NCBI GenBank assembly: GCA_016935665.1
Contig: JAFGQN010000012.1
Span: forward strand, 1 to 42,954
Length of the DNA: 42,954 nucleotides
Source of the DNA: Deltaproteobacteria bacterium
GTDB lineage: Bacteria; Myxococcota_A; Polyangia; JAAYKL01
Direction: 5' to 3'
Shown: piece after piece, positions 25,516 through 33,570 of the stretch
Numbering within the stretch: the first letter of the stretch is position 1
Layout: every line of letters starts with the position of its first letter
The notes under the pieces: model-generated
Seen by the model: the letters and a program-made list of their open reading frames with translations, nothing else
What the model was told of the DNA's origin: nothing
The model's database searches: none
Program-made: the position numbers and the translations under genes

Positions 25516-26393
25516 GATTCAGTCTCCCGGGCAATCATTTTGAGATAAGCGCCATAGTCATTCTTCGCAAAATACGCCGCACGCTTCAATAGCTGTTCTC
25601 TGGAAATCCAACCCCTATGATAGGCAATTTCTTCCAGACACGCAATCATCAGTCCCTGCCGGTTTTCAACGGCTTCCACAAATTGGGCAGCCTGCAGCAT
25701 GTTGGCGTGAGACCCGGTATCCAGCCATGCAAAGCCACGTCCCAGAATCTCCACCTGCAACGACGTCTCTTTCAAATAAATCTCGTTGAGTGCAGTAATT
25801 TCCAGTTCGCCTCGCGCAGACGGTGTTAGACGTTTGGCTTTTTCAACTACGGTGTTGTCATAAAAATATAATCCGGTGACCGCAAAATGTGATTTGGGAT
25901 GCGCGGGTTTCTCCTCGAGGGAGATGGCCTGTCCGCTATCATCGAACGCCACCACACCATAATCTTTGGGGTTGTTTACGGGATATGCAAATACGGTGGC
26001 GCCTGTCGTCTGCGCATACGCATTTTTGAGGATGGGAGAAAATCCGTGACCGTAAAAAATGTTGTCTCCCAGCACAAGTGCAGAAGAATCCGTACCCAAA
26101 AACGACTCTCCAATGAGAAACGCCTGCGCCAGACCTTCCGGTTTTTCCTGTACTGCGTACTCCAGCTGAATCCCCCACTGGGATCCGTCGCCCAGCAGGC
26201 GTTTGAAGGCGTCCTGTTCGTGGGGGGTGTTGATGATGAGAATTTCTTTAATATTGGCCATCATCAGCACGCTCAACGGATAATAAATCATTGGCTTATT
26301 GTAAATAGGGACGAGCTGTTTGCTGGTCCCAAGAGTGACGGGGTACAGGCGCGTCCCTGAACCTCCGGCCAATACGATGCCTTTGCGCGCCAT
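25512..26393 (-). CDS. rmlA: Glucose-1-phosphate thymidylyltransferase
   Basis: This 293-residue nucleotidyltransferase makes dTDP-glucose from dTTP and glucose-1-P, the first committed step of rhamnose synthesis and the site of end-product feedback in the family. It shows [32 protein letters not shown] and [12 protein letters not shown]. Its start shares one base with the rmlB stop, and its end overlaps rmlC by 4 bp. Also called rfbA. Confidence 0.95.
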   Translation of the reverse strand: MARKGIVLAGGSGTRLYPVTLGTSKQLVPIYNKPMIYYPLSVLMMANIKEILIINTPHEQDAFKRLLGDGSQWGIQLEYAVQEKPEGLAQAFLIGESFLGTDSSALVLGDNIFYGHGFSPILKNAYAQTTGATVFAYPVNNPKDYGVVAFDDSGQAISLEEKPAHPKSHFAVTGLYFYDNTVVEKAKRLTPSARGELEITALNEIYLKETSLQVEILGRGFAWLDTGSHANMLQAAQFVEAVENRQGLMIACLEEIAYHRGWISREQLLKRAAYFAKNDYGAYLKMIARETES

Positions 26394-27448
26394 TATTTCC
26401 CCCTCTGGCTGTAGTTTTTATCCATCCAGTCTCGATATTTTCCGCTGCGAACGCCGTCAATCCAGGCCGTGTTGTCGAGATACCACTGGACCGTCTTTTT
26501 CATTCCGGTTTCGAAGGTTTCTTTGGGAGACCAGCCCAATTCGGTTTTTACCTTCGTTGCGTCAATGGCGTACCGGAAATCATGACCGGGGCGATCAGTT
26601 ACATAGGTAATCAGATCTCTGGATTCCCCTTTATCGAGGTTGGCCAGTTCCGAAACGATATCGCAAATGGTTTGCACCACTTCGATATTGGCCCGCTCGC
26701 AATTGCCGCCAATGTTGTACGTTTCACCGGATGCACCGTTTTGCACCACGGTCATGATAGCGTCGCAGTGATCGGTGACATACAACCAGTCGCGCACATT
26801 CAGACCTTTTCCGTATACCGGAAGGGGCTTTCGTTCGAGTATATTAATTATCATTATCGGAATCAGTTTTTCGGGAAACTGATACGGGCCGTAATTGTTG
26901 GAGCAGTTGGTGATGGTAACGGGCAATTTATACGTGCGATTCCATGCGCGAACCAGATGGTCGCTGCCCGCTTTCGATGCGGAGTATGGACTGCTGGGAT
27001 CGTACGGTGTGGTTTCCAGAAATTTCCCTTCATCTGTCAGCGAACCGTATACCTCATCTGTGCTGACGTGATGAAATCGCTTGCCTGCAAAATCGGTCCA
27101 GAGAGTGCGACAGGCGTCCAGAAGATTGAGTGTTCCCACCACATTGGTCAGCACAAAATCTCTGGGACCGTGAATACTTCTATCCACGTGGCTTTCTGCC
27201 GCAAAATGAATTACCGTATCCGGCTGATGTTTTTCAAACGTGGCAACAACCAAATCGGAGTCGCATATGTCTACCTGTTCGAAATGGTAGTTTTGCCGGC
27301 TTTCCAGTGATGCAACACTGAGCGGATTTCCGGCATACGTTAATTTGTCAACATTCACAAAGGTGACGTTCGGCATCTTTGGAACGAAATGATTCAGGAA
27401 ATTTGCGCCAATAAACCCACAACCACCTGTAATTAATATTTTTTTCAT
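26393..27448 (-). CDS. rmlB: dTDP-glucose 4,6-dehydratase
   Basis: This 351-residue NAD-dependent extended SDR enzyme converts dTDP-glucose to the 4-keto-6-deoxy form. It has [10 protein letters not shown], the DEVYGSL signature (STDEVYGSL with catalytic Asp-Glu) and [10 protein letters not shown]. The start at 27448 has GGGAC upstream and gives the family N-terminus MKKILITGG; the in-frame ATG at 27472 has its ribosome site too close. This is the first gene of the rml operon and is divergent from the glycosyltransferase at 27794. Also called rfbB. Confidence 0.95.
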   Translation of the reverse strand: MKKILITGGCGFIGANFLNHFVPKMPNVTFVNVDKLTYAGNPLSVASLESRQNYHFEQVDICDSDLVVATFEKHQPDTVIHFAAESHVDRSIHGPRDFVLTNVVGTLNLLDACRTLWTDFAGKRFHHVSTDEVYGSLTDEGKFLETTPYDPSSPYSASKAGSDHLVRAWNRTYKLPVTITNCSNNYGPYQFPEKLIPIMIINILERKPLPVYGKGLNVRDWLYVTDHCDAIMTVVQNGASGETYNIGGNCERANIEVVQTICDIVSELANLDKGESRDLITYVTDRPGHDFRYAIDATKVKTELGWSPKETFETGMKKTVQWYLDNTAWIDGVRSGKYRDWMDKNYSQRGK

Positions 27449-27793
27449 GTTTTGTCCCGAGTTAAAATTCATCCTGCCAATTTTTTAAAGAAAATCAGAT
27501 GATTAAAAAATATCCATCGTTCATACAAGCAGAATTTTGACTGTTGTCAGATTTTCATAACTTTAAATAATTATCGATTCCTATATTTGCGAGATATAGC
27601 GCGAACGGGAAAAAGACAAGGAGGAAATGGCGTGGGTTATTGCACTCGCGGCAAAACTCCAATGAAAAATGGCGGAAATAATCTTTGACACTGTTGCAAT
27701 GAACGGGCTATGTCTCCCCCTCGAACGATACGAAACGGGCACCAATGGATGTCGAGTGCCGGCAAGTTCAAATGAAGACTGCATAGGTCTAAA
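27449..27793. other. Divergent intergenic region between rmlB and glycosyltransferase
   Basis: This 345-bp region should carry promoters for both directions. On the plus strand a weak candidate pairs TTGTCA (27544-27549) with AATAAT (27566-27571) at 16 bp. The AT-rich part at about 27476-27590 fits a control region. I see no operator palindrome or riboswitch. Open frames in it are antisense shadows. Confidence 0.4.
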
Positions 27794-30004
27794 ATGCATG
27801 CGATTTTATATTTCCTGAAAATTTTTTTTAAAGGTATTGATTTGTCCGGCTGGGCGCCGATAGGGCTGCAGTTGCTGGAAACCAATGCAACCGATGCGTT
27901 GCAGTTTCGCGCTGATTTGGCAGGGAATGCGGATGCCGGCTTTTGTTTGAAACAGACTCTGTCCTCCGGGTGGTACATCATCGAATTTGCCATCGAAAAG
28001 AACGACGCCGACGCAGCAAGACTTTTTTTTAATCTGGGCCATGGATTCAATGAACGAGACTCCATTCTGGTGCCCTATAAAAATGGAATTCAGAGAAAGC
28101 GTTTTTTCCAGATTCCCAGAAAATGCAGCGAAATTCGATTTGCGCCTGTTGAAGAGGGCGGCGAGTTTATTTTGCGGCAATTCAGGTTGAAACGTGTATT
28201 CAGCCTGTTTGCCTGGCACCGAATCAAGCGTAAACTCAAAAATTTCCGGTCAGAACGACTGCCCAAAGACCCGTTGAACGCCTATGAACGCCTTTTCGAT
28301 AAACCGGTGGCGCTGCATTACGATGTGTATCTCAAGGAAATCGAGCCCATGCGCGTGACCCCAAATCTGGCCGCCTGCGATACGGTGATTTCCATTTTGA
28401 TGCCCGTTTACAACCCCGAGCCGGATATGCTTAGGCAAACCATTGAGTCGGTCCTCAAGCAAACCTATCCGCACTTTGAACTTTGTATTGCAGACGATGC
28501 ATCCAGTCTGCCAGGGGTTCATGAGGTATTGAATCAGTTTGTCGACGGGGACGACCGTATAAAAATCACCTTTCGGAGTGAAAACGGACACATCAGTCGC
28601 GCCAGCAATTCCGCGCTCCAGTTGTGCACGGGCAAATATGTGGCACTTATGGATCACGATGACTTGCTGCCCCCCCATGCACTCAATGAGGTGGCGCTCT
28701 TTTTGTGTGATCATCCCGACGCGAATATTGTGTATTCCGATGAGGATAAAATAAACCCTCACGGCAAACGGACAGAGCCGTATTTTAAACCGGATTGGAA
28801 TCCGGATTTGCTGTATTCGCAAAATTACATTTCCCATCTGAGCGTGTATCGACGCGAACTGTTGGAGAGGATAGGTGGCTTTCGGGTGGGATTTGAAGGG
28901 GCGCAGGATCACGATTTGATTCTGCGCTGTGTCCGTGCGTGCAATGAGGATGGGATATTTCATATTCCAAAGATTTTGTATCACTGGCGTGCCGGCAGTG
29001 GATCAACGGCGCTGGCCGCTTCACAGAAGGAATACACTTCGGATGCCGGAATTCGTGCTGTGCAGGAGGCATTGGGAGAAAATGTGGCGTCTGTGACACA
29101 GGGAAAGTATCCAAACACATACCGCGTCCACTGGCCCACGCCTGTGTCACCGCCTTTGGTGAGCCTGATTATGCCCACACATAATGGCAGAGACATTACA
29201 AAACAGGCCATCCATTCCATTTTGTCCAAAACAGACTATCCCGAATACGAAATTATTGTGGTGGACAACCAGTCTGATGATCCCAGGGCGCTGCACTATT
29301 TCGATAAATTAACCCGGCATGACCGGATTTCCGTTATTAAATACCCCAAAAACTTTAACTTTTCTGCCATCAACAACTTTGCTGTTCCGTATGCCAAAGG
29401 AAGCATATTGGGATTTATAAATAATGATATTGAAGTCATAAACGACGGATGGCTAACCGAAATGGTTTCACATGCCATGCGGCCGCAAATCGGGTGTGTG
29501 GGGGCGAAGCTGTATTATCCGGACGGACGGTTGCAGCATGCCGGATGTATTCTTGGTATTGGCGGCGTCGCAGGTCATGGCCACAAGTACTTCAATGGGT
29601 CTTTCCCCGGATATTTTAGCCGCGCTCATTTAACGCAAGACTATTCTGCGGTGACAGCCGCCTGTCTGATAGTGCAGCGGCACATCTTTGAGGCAGTGGA
29701 GGGGTTTGACGAAACCAATCTCGCTGTCGCCTTTAATGATATAGATTTTTGTTTAAAGGTCATTAAAAAAGGGTACCGGAATCTCTGGACGCCATACGCC
29801 GAGTTGTATCATCATGAGTCGTTAAGTCGCGGCACCGAAGATAGTCCTTTAAAATTGAAGCGATTTCAGCGGGAATCTAAATTTATGCAGGCGAAATGGG
29901 GCGAAATTCTGCAAAATGATCCCGCTTACAATGTCAACCTTACGTTGGAGCACGAGGATTTTTCAATCAGCGCCATGAGTGACAAGTATCGGAAGAAGTG
30001 GTGA
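27794..30004 (+). CDS. Tandem GT2 glycosyltransferase
   Basis: This 736-residue protein has an N-terminal domain of unknown type (1-190), a first GT2 domain (about 197-400, with ILMPVYNPE, the metal-binding DHDD at 287-290 and QDHDLILR) and a second GT2 domain (about 454-700, with LIMPTHNGRD, FINNDIEVI and YYPDGRLQHAG). No membrane helix is visible, so it should act at the cytoplasmic face. Tandem GT2 proteins of this sort transfer successive sugars, often rhamnose, in O-antigen and capsule loci. The dTDP-rhamnose genes directly opposite fit that, but donor and linkage are inferred. The ATG has AGG at a suitable distance. Confidence 0.88.
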   Translation: MHAILYFLKIFFKGIDLSGWAPIGLQLLETNATDALQFRADLAGNADAGFCLKQTLSSGWYIIEFAIEKNDADAARLFFNLGHGFNERDSILVPYKNGIQRKRFFQIPRKCSEIRFAPVEEGGEFILRQFRLKRVFSLFAWHRIKRKLKNFRSERLPKDPLNAYERLFDKPVALHYDVYLKEIEPMRVTPNLAACDTVISILMPVYNPEPDMLRQTIESVLKQTYPHFELCIADDASSLPGVHEVLNQFVDGDDRIKITFRSENGHISRASNSALQLCTGKYVALMDHDDLLPPHALNEVALFLCDHPDANIVYSDEDKINPHGKRTEPYFKPDWNPDLLYSQNYISHLSVYRRELLERIGGFRVGFEGAQDHDLILRCVRACNEDGIFHIPKILYHWRAGSGSTALAASQKEYTSDAGIRAVQEALGENVASVTQGKYPNTYRVHWPTPVSPPLVSLIMPTHNGRDITKQAIHSILSKTDYPEYEIIVVDNQSDDPRALHYFDKLTRHDRISVIKYPKNFNFSAINNFAVPYAKGSILGFINNDIEVINDGWLTEMVSHAMRPQIGCVGAKLYYPDGRLQHAGCILGIGGVAGHGHKYFNGSFPGYFSRAHLTQDYSAVTAACLIVQRHIFEAVEGFDETNLAVAFNDIDFCLKVIKKGYRNLWTPYAELYHHESLSRGTEDSPLKLKRFQRESKFMQAKWGEILQNDPAYNVNLTLEHEDFSISAMSDKYRKKW

Positions 30005-30051
30005 GGGGAGGGGATTGAGAATGGAATTTTATAAAAACCCAAAACGCAGGG

Positions 30052-30110
30052 ACCGGGGTTTATCCCCGACTGTGCATCGACCCCGGCGGCAGATAAACTA
30101 CCGCCCTACA
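30052..30110. repeat. Palindromic intergenic repeat-like element
   Basis: Two hairpins stand side by side in the 151-bp gap between glycosyltransferase genes: CGGGG-TTTAT-CCCCG at 30054-30068, and GGCGG...CCGCC at 30085-30105 with AG/CT inside. CCGGGG (30053-30058) can also pair with CCCCGG (30081-30086), and TTTATC recurs as GATAAA. The layout is typical of small extragenic palindromic elements. Only one copy is in the window. Confidence 0.5.
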
Positions 30111-30155
30111 TTCCCACAGCCCGAAGCTCCCATTTTGATAAGGGGATAACATGTA

Positions 30156-31166
30156 ATGAAAACAATACTTTATATCACTTTCAGCAAACGTAGTCCCAGA
30201 GAGTTTCACAGGGATGCCTCGGTGATATACAGGTGTTTTCAGCCGTGCGAATACTGGCGTTCCATCGGGTATCGCAGTTATGTGGTGCATCACGAGGAGG
30301 CGCTGTCGACACCTGTGGATGCAGATGTGGTGGTGTTTCACCGGCCGCGGGCTGTGGGGGATTTTGCCCCCCTTCGCAAACGATATGAAAAATGTCTTTG
30401 CATAGCGGATTACGATGACTGCCTGTTTGATGAGTCAATTCTGGAGTCACACCCCGCATTATTGAGCGGCACCACCAGTCTGCAGGTTTTAAAGAAGCAG
30501 ACCCTGGAATATGGCAGCGCTGTGACCGTATTCGATACGTTTTGCGTGAGCACAGACGGTATCAGGGCGTCTTTGGATCGAATGCTCCCGGGGTGTCAGG
30601 TGGCAATCATGCGAAACGGCATATCCCCGTTTTGGCGAAACCTTGGCGGATTGACGCCGTTGCAGAAGGATAAAAAAATTATCAGCTACTTTTCGGGCAC
30701 TGCCAATCATACCGCGGATTTGGTCGAGCACCTGGATGCCATCGAAAAAGCGGTTGACGACAGAGACGAGTTGGAAATGCACGTTTACGGCCAATTGAAA
30801 CTGAACCGCCCCCTGTCGCACCGATGGAAACGGCTGGAACCGGTGGCATTTCACCACCTGCCACAGCTGATTCAACAATCGTGGATTTGTATCGCGCCCA
30901 TCATGGACAATCCGTTTAATCGATGCAAGTCCGCCATCAAATTTCTGGAATCCGCCACGTTTGGCAGGCCCCTGATTACCCAGCCGCTGCCCGAATTCAC
31001 GCGATTGGCCAATCCCGGATTGAAACTGGTTACCAATGACTGGGAAAGCGCCATATCCGACCTGATGATGCCGTCATCGTGGGATGGCGCATCTGCCGCC
31101 GCAACACAGATTGCCAAAGAGAATCTGGTACAACATCAGATGGGGGAACTGCTGCCATGGATTTGA
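30156..31166 (+). CDS. GT-B-like glycosyltransferase
   Basis: This 336-residue protein resembles short GT-B-type glycosyltransferases found in polysaccharide loci. Recognisable pieces are an N-terminal ILYITFSKRSPREFHRDAS, the stretch CIADYDDCLFDES, ISYFSGTANHTADL (the start of the second Rossmann-like half) and CKSAIKFLESATFGRPLITQPL, which fits the donor-binding helix and the post-E loop. It lies 151 bp after the tandem GT2 gene and overlaps the next gene by 10 bp, so it is in the same unit. Donor and acceptor are not predictable. A minimal ATG-TAA lies at 30151 directly before the chosen ATG. Confidence 0.78.
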   Translation: MKTILYITFSKRSPREFHRDASVIYRCFQPCEYWRSIGYRSYVVHHEEALSTPVDADVVVFHRPRAVGDFAPLRKRYEKCLCIADYDDCLFDESILESHPALLSGTTSLQVLKKQTLEYGSAVTVFDTFCVSTDGIRASLDRMLPGCQVAIMRNGISPFWRNLGGLTPLQKDKKIISYFSGTANHTADLVEHLDAIEKAVDDRDELEMHVYGQLKLNRPLSHRWKRLEPVAFHHLPQLIQQSWICIAPIMDNPFNRCKSAIKFLESATFGRPLITQPLPEFTRLANPGLKLVTNDWESAISDLMMPSSWDGASAAATQIAKENLVQHQMGELLPWI

Positions 31167-31663
31167 CCCCACTGGAACAATGGCAAATGTTGTGCCTGCT
31201 GCAAACCAAAAGGCAGCATCATGAATTGTCAGAATCGGAGTGTTTCGCACTTCATCATTTGCTGTTGTGGCGAATTGGAGACGCGTATCAGCGAATCGCC
31301 TGTGGTGTTCCAACTGAGCCATTGTCGCCATTGTCTATCGAACTGGCTCCCGAAATCATCACCATATCCAGCGAAGATGGCCGCTTGTGTCGGCAGATGA
31401 CCGTTGCTGATGAAAAGGAAGATTTCCCAATTGTGCAGCTGTCGCAATGTACGCTTCTCAGTTGCACAACATCACCAGCGGATTACCGAGATCACTTGCA
31501 CCAAAAAATGCGTCACGCTTTTACCGACTTCACGGGCATTACACCAGAGCCTCTGGCGGCGCCATCAAAAGAACTCAGTTTTCAACGCAAGTGGCGCAAA
31601 TTCCGCCGAGACCCATTGTTGTTTTTTAAGGATTTCCTGATTAAAAATCGTTCCCCAAAGTAA
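31157..31663 (+). CDS. Small capsule-locus protein with RDPLLFFKDF motif, unknown function
   Basis: This 168-residue protein starts at ATG 31157, inside the end of the preceding gene (10-bp overlap), which makes coupling likely. No enzyme domain is recognised. Near the C-terminus is KWRKFRRDPLLFFKDFLIK (about 144-162), a basic-aromatic motif that I associate with tails of several capsule and glycosyltransferase proteins. It may be a membrane-surface or complex-docking segment, which is inference. The rest of the protein, with ITISSEDGRLCRQMTVADEK, looks like a mixed alpha/beta fold. It ends 20 bp before the convergent fcl. Confidence 0.68.
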   Translation: MDLTPLEQWQMLCLLQTKRQHHELSESECFALHHLLLWRIGDAYQRIACGVPTEPLSPLSIELAPEIITISSEDGRLCRQMTVADEKEDFPIVQLSQCTLLSCTTSPADYRDHLHQKMRHAFTDFTGITPEPLAAPSKELSFQRKWRKFRRDPLLFFKDFLIKNRSPK

Positions 31664-31683
31664 CCTGTTTCCTAAACAACAGA

Positions 31684-32721
31684 TTACGACCGTTTCAGAT
31701 ACCAGTCGTACATTTTGCGGATGCCGTCTTCCAGTTCCGTCTGGTATATCCAGCCCTGGGCGTTCAGTTTGGATACGTCCAAAAGTTTTTTTTGGGTACC
31801 GTCTGGTTTGGTGCTGTCGAAATTCAAAGTGCCTTCAAATCCAACCACTTTTTTCACGAGTGCGGCGAGTTCACCAATGGTTGAATCTTTGCCAGTGCCA
31901 ATGTTGATGTGGGTGTTAATTACTTCCTTTTGACCCTGGGTAAGGTCGCTGAAGTCCACATTCCTCAAAATGAACACACATGCGTCGGCCATGTCCTCTG
32001 AGTACAGAAATTCCCTGAACGGTTTGCCGGTGCCCCAGATGTTAACCTCGTCTTTGGAAACGCCGAATTTTTCCACAATGGGTTGCCAGTCTTCTGTTCC
32101 AAGGTCTTTGGCGACCGCCTTTTCATCGCCCTCGGCCATCAGTCTTGCCAAATGCATCTTGCGCAACAGTGCCGGCAACACGTGGGATTTTTCCAAATCG
32201 AAGTTGTCATACGGCCCATACAGGTTGGTGGGCATCACCGAAATGAAATTGGTGCCGTACTGCAGATTGTAGGCCTCGCACATTTTCAAACCGGCGATTT
32301 TGGCAATGGCATAGGGTTCATTGGTATATTCCAGCTCACTGGTGAGCAGGTGGTTTTCTTTCATGGGCTGAGGGCAGTGTTTGGGGTAAATGCACGAACT
32401 GCCAAGGAACAGCAGTTTTTTTACGTTGTGCAGATAGCTGCAGTGCACCACGTTGTTTTGGATTTGCAGGTTGGTGTGAATGAATTCCGCCCGGTATGTG
32501 TTGTTGGCAACAATGCCACCCACTTTAGCGGCGGCTAAAATGACATAGTCCGGTTTTTCCGCATTAAAAAAGGCATTGGTCGCGCCAAAGTCTTCCAGAT
32601 TCAGCTCATTTATGGTGCGGCCAACAATGTTTGTATATCCGTGTTTTTCAAGTGACCGGCGAATGGCACTGCCCACCAATCCCGTATGACCGGCCACATA
32701 TATTTTGCTTGATGTATCCAT
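31684..32721 (-). CDS. fcl: GDP-L-fucose synthase
   Basis: This 345-residue SDR enzyme epimerises and reduces GDP-4-keto-6-deoxymannose to GDP-L-fucose with NADPH. It has GHTGLVGSA, LGSSCIYP (catalytic Ser-Cys region) and YAIAK. TAGGA precedes the ATG. It lies 8 bp downstream of the gmd remnant, in the usual gmd-fcl order. Because gmd is truncated here, the GDP-keto substrate would have to come from another Gmd copy. Also called wcaG. Confidence 0.93.
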   Translation of the reverse strand: MDTSSKIYVAGHTGLVGSAIRRSLEKHGYTNIVGRTINELNLEDFGATNAFFNAEKPDYVILAAAKVGGIVANNTYRAEFIHTNLQIQNNVVHCSYLHNVKKLLFLGSSCIYPKHCPQPMKENHLLTSELEYTNEPYAIAKIAGLKMCEAYNLQYGTNFISVMPTNLYGPYDNFDLEKSHVLPALLRKMHLARLMAEGDEKAVAKDLGTEDWQPIVEKFGVSKDEVNIWGTGKPFREFLYSEDMADACVFILRNVDFSDLTQGQKEVINTHINIGTGKDSTIGELAALVKKVVGFEGTLNFDSTKPDGTQKKLLDVSKLNAQGWIYQTELEDGIRKMYDWYLKRS

Positions 32722-32729
32722 GGGGTATC

Positions 32730-33140
32730 CTACTCAAACCTGTTTAGGATTTTATGGCCACCTTCTTTAAGGTATTTTTCCTTTTTCATTAACGCGATTT
32801 CGCTTTTCATCATATCTTCTACCAGCGCGTCCAAATCGGATTTGGGTGTCCATCCCAGTTTTTCGTGGGCGCGGGTGGCGTCGCCAATGAGCAGCTCCAC
32901 CTCGGTGGGACGAAAATATCGCGGATCAATGACCAGCACTTCGGTGCCTTTTTCTATCTGGAATTCGTCGTTGGTGCACGCGGTCACAATCCCTACTTCG
33001 TCTCTGCCTTCTCCCTTGAATTCAATGGTAATTCCCAGCTCACCAAACGCTTTGTGGACGAAGTTACGAACCGAGGTGGTGACTCCCGTCGCAAGTACAT
33101 AATCGGATGGCGCGTCCTGCTGCAAAATACGCCACATGCC
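32730..33140 (-). pseudogene. gmd: 3' remnant of GDP-mannose 4,6-dehydratase
   Basis: The frame matches only the C-terminal third of Gmd. It begins at MWRILQQDAPSDYVLATG, runs through RYFRPTEVELLIGDATRA and KLGWTPKSDLDAL, and ends normally. The N-terminal Rossmann motif and catalytic Tyr-Lys region are absent. In the same frame the few codons before MWRIL (QRG and upstream) do not resemble Gmd and soon meet a stop, so homology ends at about 33137-33140. The intact enzyme is about 350-370 residues; about 130 remain. A TTG at 33149 could start a short product, but it could not be a dehydratase. The break coincides with a drop in GC content. Confidence 0.85.
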
Positions 33141-33149
33141 TCTTTGCAA

Positions 33150-33570
33150 AAGCTCGATTGCTCAACTGTATAAAAAACGTTTAGTAAAATAATTCATACT
33201 TATTCACAAGTTGTTTGCCCACAGGTTTTTATGAAGTATCTTTTTTACCTAACTGACAAAACGAATAATTGGGTGTTTGAAAAAATGACTTCCCATTTTT
33301 GTTTTTTTGCAATAGCAGAGGTTAGCGAATCATAAACATAAAACGATGGAATGTCGTCATGCAGTATTTTGGAAAAAAAGTACCCCTTTTGAAACAGTAG
33401 GGATACTCATATGGGAAATTGGGGCATATATCGTGACAAAGATTTGTCTGATTGTTAACAAAATTGTTTTTAATGGAAAATTCTAGACAGTGGCTCGTAA
33501 CAAAATATATAATTCACTTTACAACTTGCTTATTTTATTATGATTTATTTTGATAGGAGGCAATAGAGTA
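33150..33570. other. AT-rich junction/intergenic region
   Basis: This 421-bp AT-rich stretch runs from the gmd break to the next gene. No frame of note exists on either strand. It holds a good promoter candidate at 33484-33513. I see no tRNA, integrase site, insertion-sequence end or long inverted repeat that would explain the join. Confidence 0.6.
33484..33513 (+). promoter_or_regulatory. Candidate sigma-70-like promoter for 33571 gene
   Basis: TAGACA (33484-33489) and the consensus TATAAT (33508-33513) are 18 bp apart. Transcription would start about 50 bases before the ATG at 33571, leaving room for its AGGAGG site. Confidence 0.5.

Noticed and set aside
32730-33149. An intact short gmd gene
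   Set aside because: It lacks the whole nucleotide-binding and catalytic part and starts only at a TTG beside non-homologous codons.
33150-33570. An insertion sequence or integrase at the island junction
   Set aside because: No transposase-like frame, terminal inverted repeat or tRNA gene could be found at the junction.
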